54,925 bases of DNA from a virus, in the IMG/VR virus record IMGVR_UViG_3300020021_000017, positions 1-54,925 of that record; one strand, written 5' to 3'. The notes below the pieces were generated by a model, which searched no databases, was not told the origin of the DNA, and saw nothing but the letters and a program-made list of their open reading frames with translations. A program made the translations under genes and the position numbers. Of this stretch, positions 38,134-47,358 are shown in pieces. Every line of letters begins with the position of its first letter. Position 1 is the first letter of the stretch.

Positions 38134-41100
38134 TTAAGAAATTATTTGTCCCGGAGCAACTTTATTAAGACCAACTTTAACGCCCGCAATAATCGTCAAT
38201 CCCGATAAACTAAGACCTTCCCCAAAGGGAGCAGTTTGCACATCTTGAATAGTTATCTGAAATGACTGAGTCTTTTGCTGAACTAGATCTAATCTCCATT
38301 GTTCTGTCGGAGCAGGACCGCCAAAAGTTCCATTAGAACCGTAAACATTACCGTCACCAAATACATTACCACCACCGAATAACGCTGTAGCATTAGCGTA
38401 CACAACTTGAGTAGCACCAGGATTGAAGTTATTAGCAATACTAACTTGTAATGTATGGGGAGATTTAAAAGTCCCAAGTATGTAGACCTTGTAGCATCTC
38501 TGGTAACCCTGTAATCCAGCTAGTTGAAGCCATGATGTTCTCACTCGTAAAGGTACGAATGCCCCATTATCTGTGAAATTACCAATAGATTCCTGAAACA
38601 CTACTCCATCCGTACCGAAGTATGTAAACAGATCTTGAAAGATAATTGCATCGGAAGCAAACTGATTAGTGAACGTACCCCATTGCTGGTAGTAATAGTC
38701 GTACATTAAAGAGATACCCGAGGTAGTAACAAATCTGACTTGATTCGTGTTCGGAACTAATATAGATGCCGTAATAGTTAGGTTATTAAAAGCCTCGACT
38801 TCAGCGCCTACATACCTAGAATTCAATCCTCGATCTAACAGGTATATGCCCTTAGGGCTTTGAAACATCAAACCAGAAGGCATTGTAACGATTGAATTCT
38901 GATTAGTACACCCACAATCAGTAGTTACTAAGAAAGGAGTAGAGAAATCATTCTGTAATCCTTCAGAATTTGGTCCTAGTCCCGCAAAATAGAAGAGAGA
39001 ATTGGTCTTAAAGATAATTAACTTATCATCCATTGTGAAGATAGAGGTTATGAAGCCGCCCCTTGGATCAATAAATTCTGTAAGAGAATCATTGAAACTT
39101 ACAGGAATACCTTCATCTGTAACTTGAGAGTACCAAAGTAGATTTGGATCTTCTGCAACAACCAAGATAACACGATTGTTGTAAGTTGTCAAGATATTTG
39201 TTGCGGGTGCACAGATATTTTCTAGGACGCCCCCAGTTGTGTACAATAACTCATTGCCAATTAGTGCCGCATCAGGAGTTGTGTCTAAGAATTGTACGCT
39301 GTCAACTGTTGTATCATTATATGTAGGTGCAGTTATTGAACTAACCCGGAAGAATGTTGTGCCATTAGCGACGGTGCGATATAGTACAATGCTTACGGGT
39401 GTTCTAGGAGAAATTTTACGAGTAATTCTAAGGGTATCGACATTAATAACACTGCTATCAGTATCATGAGTAGTGATGGTTTGGGCCGTACCACTTGCAA
39501 TGGCCGGTAGGCTCATTGTAATGGTTGAACCGGCAATATCTAGTGACACAATAGTCGTGTTAGTTTGCAAATCAGTAACGTTTGTAATAACTTGACCAAC
39601 AAACAACCCCGTAAAAGATGATACGGAGCGTAAAATAGTCGGTGTTGATGTAGCAGAGGTCGTAGCAGTGAATGTAACTGCACCTCCCATGGGAAACATA
39701 ACAGTTAATGGGATCGAAGGTGCACTTTGATGATTATTACCCTGATTATCAGTCCATTCATAAGTAGCAGAGTACTGCCACGAAGGCTGTGAAGTCAAAA
39801 CACCCCAACCTATTCCACCTGCGGGAGGGAAAGGAGGGATTATAAGTGTTACAGTCTCAGGGAACACGAAGAATCCATGCTCAACTACTGAAATCCCATC
39901 ATACATCGAGAGTATTCCACCAGATATATGAAGATCGTTGCCTAATGTGACTGATCCGAAGTTATTAAGATCTGCAAAGTTGATAAACGCGCCATTAAGG
40001 CCCGTTTGTGTATATATATTGCCGCTTTCAGCCTCAAGAAGATCCTTAATCAGATAAGCAACTTCAAATGAAGTGCTATTGATCATGTTAATTTGCGGTA
40101 ATATTACTTTAAGTGTAAGTCCACCGGCATTTTGATAAGCAATCTTTGTAATAACTATTCCAGAAGAATTTACAATATAGTAAAGAGGCTGTAATTGTGA
40201 TTGGTAAGTAACACCAAGATATACAATGCCCAGATACTGAAAACACTTCGCCCATAGTCCCACAGACCGAAGAAATACTGTCGGAGTACCGACGGTTCCT
40301 ATTAGAGTACCTGTATTAGTTCTAACTAATGTATTGTAGGCAATTACGTTAGAAATTTCATAATAGAATGTTGCAGTAACTCCAAGTACAGATGCAGTAA
40401 TGTTGCGAGTATTTGCAACAGTTTCGACTGTAGTCCACCCTAATACTGTTGCGGTCAAACCTATATTTTGTATGCTATAAAGCACTTCTGTACCAGTAGT
40501 TATTCCATCAACTACTGCACACCATACGAAGTTGTTAGTTACATCACCGAATATAGTCAAACCGGTATTTGCATTAGCCCCTATAACAGTAGATGTGGCT
40601 GACTGGACTAGAAAAGGATTAATGAAACAGAAAGATACGTTTGTGGTATTATTATTCCACGCAAAATAGACACTATTATTTATAACAGTAGCATCGTAAT
40701 TTCGTTCGGATGGAGTTGTATTCACTGTAGTAGCAATATCTATTGGTGCAGAAGGAACAGAAGGTGTTGTAATAGGAATAGAAATTTGTCTTAAATGAGA
40801 AGTGCTGGAATCAATATATGATATTAGGAAGTAATTACCAAGTACATTTACTTTAGGTTGTACAGCGACCGTACCTAGAGAAATCGAGGATACTACTGTC
40901 TGATCTGTATTTGAATCAATAATTGAATAACGGGAAGTACCGTCTGAACTTTCCCATACATAACAATAGTAACCAGAAGTATGAAATGCACTATCTTGAG
41001 TAGTCTGTTGTACGGTATCCCGCACAATTGATTCTACGCTTAATGATACAGATTGTGCAGTTCCTTTAGGTGTCCAGTTCAATCCAGTTTGATTGTAAGA

Positions 41101-41565
41101 GTAAATAGTTAATCCGTCAAATAGGATGGCTTCATTTTGGTAGGAAGCTCCACCAAGTGCTAATCCAATGCTAGGATTTAATGCAGAGATCGTTTGTGCA
41201 GTTCCAGAAGCAATCGCAGGAAAACTAATAGTTATGGTATTGGCATTAACATTTATAGATTCGATCTTAGTTCCTGGAGTCAGGTCAGTAGCATTAGATA
41301 AAAATTGCCCCGTATATAGAAGTATGTTAGAAGATACTGCGGTTAGGACATTGGAACCAGAAAGAGTAGTGGCAGTAAAGGTTATAGGAGCAGCAATAGA
41401 AGTAGAAAATGCACTATACCCAAATCTCTTGTGAATGCTCATACCTTCGGTAAATACCGCATTCTCAAGCAATTCAACTTTAGGAGGTTGGACCTGATAC
41501 TGATCGGTCTTTGTATCTAATCCACTCTTAAAGGGAAGAGTAATATTTTGTTTTTGTAACGCCAT
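38134..41565 (-). CDS. Large tail nozzle/stabilisation-type protein
   Basis: This encodes 1143 residues. The N-terminus (LPFKSGLDTKTDQYQVQPPKVELLENAVFTEG...RFGYSAF) matches the opening of podovirus tail nozzle or gp12-like proteins. The protein is longer than T7 gp12 (794). An internal duplication is visible: residues about 60-130 and 620-690 share a TFTATT...TGLFVGQ/YTGQFL...NATDL...TITISFPAIASGTAQTI pattern. Beta-rich throughout. Probable lower tail component. Confidence 0.7.
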   Translation of the reverse strand: MALQKQNITLPFKSGLDTKTDQYQVQPPKVELLENAVFTEGMSIHKRFGYSAFSTSIAAPITFTATTLSGSNVLTAVSSNILLYTGQFLSNATDLTPGTKIESINVNANTITISFPAIASGTAQTISALNPSIGLALGGASYQNEAILFDGLTIYSYNQTGLNWTPKGTAQSVSLSVESIVRDTVQQTTQDSAFHTSGYYCYVWESSDGTSRYSIIDSNTDQTVVSSISLGTVAVQPKVNVLGNYFLISYIDSSTSHLRQISIPITTPSVPSAPIDIATTVNTTPSERNYDATVINNSVYFAWNNNTTNVSFCFINPFLVQSATSTVIGANANTGLTIFGDVTNNFVWCAVVDGITTGTEVLYSIQNIGLTATVLGWTTVETVANTRNITASVLGVTATFYYEISNVIAYNTLVRTNTGTLIGTVGTPTVFLRSVGLWAKCFQYLGIVYLGVTYQSQLQPLYYIVNSSGIVITKIAYQNAGGLTLKVILPQINMINSTSFEVAYLIKDLLEAESGNIYTQTGLNGAFINFADLNNFGSVTLGNDLHISGGILSMYDGISVVEHGFFVFPETVTLIIPPFPPAGGIGWGVLTSQPSWQYSATYEWTDNQGNNHQSAPSIPLTVMFPMGGAVTFTATTSATSTPTILRSVSSFTGLFVGQVITNVTDLQTNTTIVSLDIAGSTITMSLPAIASGTAQTITTHDTDSSVINVDTLRITRKISPRTPVSIVLYRTVANGTTFFRVSSITAPTYNDTTVDSVQFLDTTPDAALIGNELLYTTGGVLENICAPATNILTTYNNRVILVVAEDPNLLWYSQVTDEGIPVSFNDSLTEFIDPRGGFITSIFTMDDKLIIFKTNSLFYFAGLGPNSEGLQNDFSTPFLVTTDCGCTNQNSIVTMPSGLMFQSPKGIYLLDRGLNSRYVGAEVEAFNNLTITASILVPNTNQVRFVTTSGISLMYDYYYQQWGTFTNQFASDAIIFQDLFTYFGTDGVVFQESIGNFTDNGAFVPLRVRTSWLQLAGLQGYQRCYKVYILGTFKSPHTLQVSIANNFNPGATQVVYANATALFGGGNVFGDGNVYGSNGTFGGPAPTEQWRLDLVQQKTQSFQITIQDVQTAPFGEGLSLSGLTIIAGVKVGLNKVAPGQIIS

Positions 41566-41567
41566 TA

Positions 41568-42779
41568 TTAAAGCCTGTAAGCTGCCATTGCAGCTATTGA
41601 TATTGTTGCTTCAGGTACATAAGAAGAAATGAACGGACTAACTCTGAAAAATAATTGGTATAGATTGGTACCAGTTCCTGGACTAAAATCTATAAATTTT
41701 AAAGAACTTAAAGGAAGTGTTTGTACTCCACCAGAAGTCGAGGGTTCATTTTGTTTCCAATCACTTTGTGTTTGCGCTTGAAATGGAGTACCATTTTTGT
41801 ATAGAGTATAGAAGGCAGTAGGAGTACTTCCGACATGGAAACTTATAGAACCTATTGTTATAGCACATACAGAAGAAGTTTGACCGTCACATATAATCAT
41901 TACAGGTCGTCCTACGGGACTAGTTATACTTACTTCTAATCCTGAATAAGTATCTCCAGGACTAGAGGTAGTATCTCCTAAACTAATTCCTAAAGCAGTA
42001 GCACCCGGGATCAGCTTATCCTGAGTTACAGAACCGTCAGCTAAGTTAGATCCCAATATAGAAGTAAGAGCAATCTTAGTATTATCTATAGTTATATCTG
42101 CAAAGTTACCCGCTGTTATAGTTATATCGGCTATCATTGCAGTTACTAATTGCGGCACAAAAGATATTGTTCCGGTTGAATCTAAAGTTAAAATCTGTGC
42201 CGGTCCAGAAGGAGGTAATGATACGGGTAATGTAAGAACAATTGCACTTGTTGCTAATAGCGATGAAGGAGATAGTGTTATTGTAAAATTACTAATATTA
42301 GTAAGTATCTGATCGGCACCCTCCATTGCTGAAAATACTCCCGTAGAGGTAGTATATGAAAATTGATTCAGTGCTGTACTGTAACTAGCTATTGCTCCAG
42401 ATGAAGAATAGTCGCCAAAGAAACTGCCTACTGCCGTGGGTGCTACTGCACCATTAAATGTAATTAATACTTGCTGACCAATGTAATTGTTATAGTAAAG
42501 GTCAGAAACGCTATATACTTTACCTACATCAGCAGTAGTTATTAATGGAGATAATTGTTGATTAAATTGCAGTGAGGCAATGTTAGCTAAACTAAAACCA
42601 GTAAAGGAAAAATCAGATACAATTGCAATAGCTGCCGTAGGTATTTTTACTCCTGATCCAGTAGTGTGGTTATGGCCATCAATAATATTAAACCCGTCCA
42701 GGAAGTCTTGTGACCATGTGGGGTCATCGGTTGCCTGTATAATTGGCAGGGGCAGTAACATGTTTGGTGTTGTTGCCAT
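41568..42779 (-). CDS. Tail appendage protein, paralogue A
   Basis: This encodes 403 residues. The N-terminus PIIQATDDPTWSQDFLDGFNIIDGHNHTTG parallels VINVTPDPLWSQDFLDDLNLIDLHNHTTG of the next gene, a virion-binding segment often seen at fibre N-termini. The rest is beta-rich and more divergent. Fibre or spike-base protein by composition and position. Confidence 0.65.
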   Translation of the reverse strand: MATTPNMLLPLPIIQATDDPTWSQDFLDGFNIIDGHNHTTGSGVKIPTAAIAIVSDFSFTGFSLANIASLQFNQQLSPLITTADVGKVYSVSDLYYNNYIGQQVLITFNGAVAPTAVGSFFGDYSSSGAIASYSTALNQFSYTTSTGVFSAMEGADQILTNISNFTITLSPSSLLATSAIVLTLPVSLPPSGPAQILTLDSTGTISFVPQLVTAMIADITITAGNFADITIDNTKIALTSILGSNLADGSVTQDKLIPGATALGISLGDTTSSPGDTYSGLEVSITSPVGRPVMIICDGQTSSVCAITIGSISFHVGSTPTAFYTLYKNGTPFQAQTQSDWKQNEPSTSGGVQTLPLSSLKFIDFSPGTGTNLYQLFFRVSPFISSYVPEATISIAAMAAYRL

Positions 42780-42781
42780 TA

Positions 42782-43981
42782 TTACATGATCTCGTAAGCT
42801 ACTAAAACTGCGTTATTGATAAATACTGAGGCAGAATTTCCTGTATTGACGACATTGTATGATAGAGTATAGTTATACACACCTGCTCCTACAAAGTCTA
42901 CTTGTGCGATAGAACTAAGAGGAATATTCATTGATATGGCAGAAAAATTATCAAATGTCGTTGAGATACTATAAGAGTTTATTGGAGTACCGTTTCTAAG
43001 TAATGTAAAAGTGGCTTGTGCTATTGCAGGACTAGTGGCATTTGGGCAACTGACTCCAATAGAATTGAATCCTGTGAAATTGCCCGGACCAGACATTAAT
43101 AGAATTTGTACAGGCCTGCCGCTTGTAGTAAACACTGGACAAGAAAGTCCGGTGGGTATTGAAGATACACTGGTAGTTGAGGCAGTTATTGCAGTACTCA
43201 CAGACACATTAAGCGGAGCAAGATTTAGATCTGTTACTGTATTATTTGCAATCTGTGCGCTAGTAATGGTATTATTTGCAATCTGTGCGCCAGTAATGGT
43301 ATTATTTGCAATCTGTGCGGCGGTTATAGCTAGATTTGCAATTTCTATTCCAGTGATTTGAGCTGCGACTAATAACCCAGCATTACTTATAGTGAGAGGC
43401 AATGGTGTAGTTGGCGAAGGTAGTGTTATAGGTAATGTTAAGGTGTAGTCTACAGTCAGTGTAGAATCAACCTGTAATTGAATTGTATTACCTAAAGCAT
43501 TAGTAAGAAGAAGCGAACTACCTTGAATAGAAGAAAATTGGTTGATGGAATTTGTATATGAAAAAAGATTTGCAGTACTGTTGAAATATGCAATGGCATG
43601 GGCAGTTGTATAGTCCCCTTTAAATCCACCGCTACCTGTAACGTTGACGGAAGGGCCACTAGTTATCTGTACCGCTGTTCCAGCGCCATTGGTGTACCAC
43701 AGGTCCCCAAGATGTGTGTATATGGAGCTAGGGGTTGCTAATGTCGATCCCTGTTGCACAAATGCAGCGCTAGTAAGATTAACTGCACTAAAGTTATTAA
43801 AATTCAAGTCTGCGTTAATATTGATTCCAGCAGTAGGAACTTGTTGCCCTTGACCAGTAGTGTGATTGTGGAGATCGATAAGATTCAAATCATCTAGAAA
43901 GTCTTGTGACCAAAGGGGATCTGGCGTTACATTTATTACAGGTAACTCAAGGCTCATGTATTGAGACAAAATTGTAGTCAT
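42782..43981 (-). CDS. Tail appendage protein, paralogue B
   Basis: This encodes 399 residues, sharing its N-terminal 70 residues with paralogue A. The middle has a tandem NNTITGAQIANNTITSAQIA repeat (8-residue unit, about four copies), forming a repeating beta or trimeric shaft. Nucleotide copies are visible at 43220-43330. Likely part of the same appendage as paralogue A. Confidence 0.65.
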   Translation of the reverse strand: MTTILSQYMSLELPVINVTPDPLWSQDFLDDLNLIDLHNHTTGQGQQVPTAGININADLNFNNFSAVNLTSAAFVQQGSTLATPSSIYTHLGDLWYTNGAGTAVQITSGPSVNVTGSGGFKGDYTTAHAIAYFNSTANLFSYTNSINQFSSIQGSSLLLTNALGNTIQLQVDSTLTVDYTLTLPITLPSPTTPLPLTISNAGLLVAAQITGIEIANLAITAAQIANNTITGAQIANNTITSAQIANNTVTDLNLAPLNVSVSTAITASTTSVSSIPTGLSCPVFTTSGRPVQILLMSGPGNFTGFNSIGVSCPNATSPAIAQATFTLLRNGTPINSYSISTTFDNFSAISMNIPLSSIAQVDFVGAGVYNYTLSYNVVNTGNSASVFINNAVLVAYEIM

Positions 43982-44295
43982 TAAAAAACCTCTAGATCAA
44001 CTGTAACAAGTACTGAGCTATTCAATAAAAGAGTCTTATCGGGAGTAAGGTTGGTATCTTGTGTGTCAAATACTTGAGAGAAAACAACCCTCATCCTCAA
44101 TATTGACCAACCTTGCAATTTTCTACCAAGCCCGTGATTTATTACATTAGGGCCAACTTTAAGAACTATTCCAGGTAATATCTGAGCATTGATCAAAGGA
44201 TTCTGTGTAATGGGATTAAGAGTGTTGGCAATGTTATCCTGGATGCGTTGGAGAGTAGAATCTCCAGTTTGTAATTTTGAGAATTGAGAAATCAT
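43981..44295 (-). CDS. Small tail-associated protein
   Basis: This encodes 104 residues. VGPNVINHGLGRKLQGWSIL is the core of a small family found between adaptor and fibre genes in podoviruses, with C-terminal LLLNSSVLVTVDLEVF. Probably a structural tail subunit. Confidence 0.6.
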   Translation of the reverse strand: MISQFSKLQTGDSTLQRIQDNIANTLNPITQNPLINAQILPGIVLKVGPNVINHGLGRKLQGWSILRMRVVFSQVFDTQDTNLTPDKTLLLNSSVLVTVDLEVF

Positions 44296-44333
44296 TTTAG
44301 CAATTTCCTATTGCGCAATCGAGTGCAATGAGA

Positions 44334-45068
44334 TTACATACCGCCATTAGGACCGTCACTGCCATAAGATCCATACGCTCTATTCATTCTCTGTACGTCA
44401 GAAATAGTATCAGGCATTCCTTCATCGCGATTAGTAGATGCACCGTTAATACGAACTACTAAAGCTGCCTTCTGTGCCATTAACACAGACACATCTGATT
44501 CTTCTTTTTGCATTGCTCTGATGGCCGCGTCAACAATGATGTAATCTGTCCATTGACCGGGTGTGACTGGAACATCTGTGCTAAGTACAAGGGGCGCAAG
44601 TACCGGTATATACCAAAGTCTGAAAGATTGTGAACCTGACGGTAGGGGGATGAATCGTATCATGTTACCGATTATTCGATATCTTAGATTTAAAACACCT
44701 AAGTACGTTGTAGGCGTATTACCGTAAACATATTTGTTGCGGTCTGCAAAGTTATATTTGCCTAGCGTAATCCAGGCATCAGTTGGACCAGAAATATGTG
44801 CTGCTAAAGAAATGTCTACGCCCATAAGTTTGTAGAAGTTTGCTGGCAGGGGGTAGTGGCTGGTGAGGCCTGTGAAGGTGAAAATGGGTGGCGGTAGAAC
44901 GGTAAAGTAATCTTCATATACGGTTACAAGAAGATCATAAAGTTCTAGGTAGGCTGCATTGATGTAGTTAGTCCATTCGGGATCAGTGACGAAGTTAGAA
45001 TTAACTAGGTCTGAGCGCTGCTTGGCTTGAAGGATTATAGTATCTAATGTGAGTGAATTTGGGTCCAT
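44334..45068 (-). CDS. Head-tail adaptor (gp11-like)
   Basis: This encodes 244 residues. DTIILQAKQRSDLVNSNFVTDPEWTNYINAAYLELYDLLV matches the start of podovirus adaptor proteins. Further conserved patterns are ISLPLPANFYKLMGVDI-like text (YPLPANFYKLMGV), FRLWYIPVLAPL and DYIIVDAAIRAMQKEESD. It bridges the portal ring to the tail nozzle. Position downstream of the capsid gene is as expected. Confidence 0.75.
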   Translation of the reverse strand: MDPNSLTLDTIILQAKQRSDLVNSNFVTDPEWTNYINAAYLELYDLLVTVYEDYFTVLPPPIFTFTGLTSHYPLPANFYKLMGVDISLAAHISGPTDAWITLGKYNFADRNKYVYGNTPTTYLGVLNLRYRIIGNMIRFIPLPSGSQSFRLWYIPVLAPLVLSTDVPVTPGQWTDYIIVDAAIRAMQKEESDVSVLMAQKAALVVRINGASTNRDEGMPDTISDVQRMNRAYGSYGSDGPNGGM

Positions 45069-45162
45069 ACGCTCGTCCTCAATAGAAAAGTGTTGGGGAG
45101 GAAGGATATTTAGTCCCCCTCCCCCACGACGACATTATTAATGATGCCGGCGAATATTTCTA

Positions 45163-45738
45163 TTACTCGTTACCTGCTTTGGCAGTAGAGTTCTTAACGA
45201 ACATGTCGAATCCAAGGACAGATCCGGCAGTAGGATCAGTTGCCGCACCAGCTGAATTCAGGCATTGCATGATCAGAGAAGGTAGACCAGGCTGCGTGAT
45301 CGTGAGGTTCGTGTTACCAATCACTTCAACGTGACTGATACCAGAATTGGTTACTAGAAAGGCAGAGCCGGTTCCAGCGCCAACAGTCGTTGCAACAAAC
45401 GGAATACCGGGGGCTGCTACGAGACCGATGTTCAGTCCCGCTGCATTAAAATTAGTAGTACCTAACGCATTGATAACATAACTATCACCAACAACGAAAG
45501 ATCCTGCTGCAACAGAAGTCGTTGCCGGAGAAACAAACCCAGCTGCTCCCGCGAGATATCGCGGATAAACTTGACTGAGAACTACTTGGTAAGTTCCAGG
45601 AGAAAGACGAGTAATCGAAGTGATACCCGCACCTTTGATTGTTCCGACCGCACCAGTACCGAGCACTACGAAGTTACCTTCGATATATGTGAGCATTGGT
45701 TGAGCACTATACAGGAATTGATATTTAAGTCTAGCCAT
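45163..45738 (-). CDS. Probable capsid accessory or decoration protein
   Basis: This encodes 191 residues, Gly/Ala/Thr/Val-rich and mostly beta (VVLGTGAVGTIKGAGITSITRL, SVAAGSFVVGDSYVINALGTTNFNAAG). The second segment GDSYVINALGTTNFNAAG is a recurring short motif of phage surface proteins. It is separated from the capsid gene by 258 nt of hairpins. Decoration is inferred from position and composition. Confidence 0.5.
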   Translation of the reverse strand: MARLKYQFLYSAQPMLTYIEGNFVVLGTGAVGTIKGAGITSITRLSPGTYQVVLSQVYPRYLAGAAGFVSPATTSVAAGSFVVGDSYVINALGTTNFNAAGLNIGLVAAPGIPFVATTVGAGTGSAFLVTNSGISHVEVIGNTNLTITQPGLPSLIMQCLNSAGAATDPTAGSVLGFDMFVKNSTAKAGNE

Positions 45739-45770
45739 GTTATTATTTTCTTCCAGTTCCGAAGCAACTG

Positions 45771-45902
45771 AAATCCTTCTATTAGTATCGCCCGAAGGAT
45801 TTAGGGGAGGGTGTCAAACAGCTACTGCCGTTAGGCAGGAACGGAATAGACGGTTTAATTATACCGTTTATGGTATAAAACTTGTTTATCCCTGTAAGGG
45901 TA
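45771..45902 (-). promoter_or_regulatory. Cluster of stem-loops downstream of the capsid gene
   Basis: Four perfect or near-perfect inverted repeats lie in the 258-nt gap after the capsid stop: AAATCCTTC/GAAGGATTT (45771-45802, 9 bp), CTGCC/GGCAG (45825-45838), TTATACC/GGTATAA (45859-45878) with an alternative ACGGT/ACCGT, and TACCCT/AGGGTA type (45887-45902). None has a strong minus-strand T-run. They may stabilise capsid mRNA or be partial terminators that boost capsid expression over downstream genes. Confidence 0.5.
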
Positions 45903-45996
45903 TAACTTAATACTCACTACCGAGAATTAGGTTAAATACTTACAGTAAAAGTAAATTGGGAACCAAATCACATCGTGATCTGGCCCCCAGAATTAA

Positions 45997-47292
45997 CTAG
46001 GCTGACAACCGGATTACGCAGTTCCAACCAGGCGCACTAGTGATCAAATTGGCATAATAACCAATTCGGATCTCTAATGCATCCGCAGTACCAACGCGAA
46101 GACCTTCAAGGCCTTCCATGCCGTACGTGAGGATATGAGGCGCTTTTCCAAGCGACCGCAGCTTCCACACGTCTAGCTCCAGGAGGTAGCACATCTGCTG
46201 TGGGCAGTTACGGTCAGGAATGACCGTGATCGGGCCGTACGGAGCATGAACAGTGATACCCTTAAACGCGATATCTCCCATGCCACCTTCACCGTCATCG
46301 CCGCGCACATCAACATATTGCACCTTACTTCCCAATTCTTTTTCAAGAGCTGAGTAGGATGCGAAGTTCATGAAGCACATTTCAGGCGCTCCGCCTTCTC
46401 GTGCAACAAGTGAACTTCCGTCAATGAGGGCTTCTTCGATTGATTCGCCTGATCCGTCAAAACGGACGCCTGCGAGTCTGGTCACATCAACTGATCTGTC
46501 CACTCCCCAGAAACTGTCGCCAGTAACAGGAGCAATGAACGGCAACCACGCGGCTAAACCAGCAACCTTCAAGAACGAAGTCGTTCCAGAAGCGCCAGCT
46601 GCACCGATGTCACCCTGCGCCACTAGGAAGCTCAAGGCCGCCCATTGTGCAGAAGGAGTTGCACTTGAGGATAACAGAATCAACTGACCCGTAGATCGAT
46701 TAACATTGGTGACTTGAGCAGTCGTAGCAGAAGGAACGCCGCCATCAGTAGCAGTTGCAACTAACGTCATTCCAACTTCGAACTGTACGATGTCATTCGT
46801 GTCAAGCAGAACGATCGTGATGACCGTACCGACCAACGCGTATGTACCAATTTGTCCGCGTGTACCCGTTCCACTGCGGAACAAGTCACCGGCTAAGTCA
46901 TTCGAGATCGAACGAAATGAGGCATCAACCTGGAGCTTGCCTTCGTCCAAAAACGCACCCGCATTCTGTCCCGTTGCGGCTTCGAGAAGCTCGTTCGAGA
47001 TAGATGCGATCACGTAGTTGCTTACTCGGAATACAAAGAAACTTTGCATCTGAGTAGGCGTTTGATTAAGCTGAGCATTCGCAAACGTAGCGGATCTTCC
47101 TTGCGGAGTTCCGTAGATCAACGGCACGGGAATATACTTTCCCGCGAACCCTTGAGGACTTTCGTCCTTAGGGATAATGGCCAACATCGGATTCTTTTTA
47201 TAAACTAGATCTTTCATGTACTCGGTAGGATTGTCGTACAATTCCTTGAGTGCAGCGATCTGGTTCGTTGCATTATTAAAAACTGGAGGCAT
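45997..47292 (-). CDS. Major capsid protein (HK97 fold)
   Basis: This encodes 431 residues. N-terminal ALKELYDNPTEYMKDLVYKKNPMLAIIPKDES, the mid segment FFVFRVSNYVIASISNELLEAATG, DVTRLAGVRFDGSGESIEEALIDG and the C-terminal YLLELDVWKLRSL.KAPH fit HK97-fold capsids of podoviruses. Residues 150-245 hold an inserted beta domain. It follows the scaffold gene and is GC-richer than its surroundings, as expected for a highly expressed gene. Residues 261-380 recur in the protein at 17360. Confidence 0.85.
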   Translation of the reverse strand: MPPVFNNATNQIAALKELYDNPTEYMKDLVYKKNPMLAIIPKDESPQGFAGKYIPVPLIYGTPQGRSATFANAQLNQTPTQMQSFFVFRVSNYVIASISNELLEAATGQNAGAFLDEGKLQVDASFRSISNDLAGDLFRSGTGTRGQIGTYALVGTVITIVLLDTNDIVQFEVGMTLVATATDGGVPSATTAQVTNVNRSTGQLILLSSSATPSAQWAALSFLVAQGDIGAAGASGTTSFLKVAGLAAWLPFIAPVTGDSFWGVDRSVDVTRLAGVRFDGSGESIEEALIDGSSLVAREGGAPEMCFMNFASYSALEKELGSKVQYVDVRGDDGEGGMGDIAFKGITVHAPYGPITVIPDRNCPQQMCYLLELDVWKLRSLGKAPHILTYGMEGLEGLRVGTADALEIRIGYYANLITSAPGWNCVIRLSA

Positions 47293-47324
47293 AGTACACC
47301 TTAATTATCAATTAGTTACCATAT

Positions 47325-47352
47325 TGCAACTGCATGTTGCACACACGTGCAA
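47325..47352 (-). promoter_or_regulatory. Mutually exclusive hairpins between scaffold and capsid genes
   Basis: TGCAAC (47325-47330) pairs with GTTGCA (47336-47341), and TTGCAC (47337-47342) pairs with GTGCAA (47347-47352). The arms overlap, so only one hairpin can form. They sit in the 66-nt leader of the capsid gene. Confidence 0.4.
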
Positions 47353-47358
47353 AATGAG

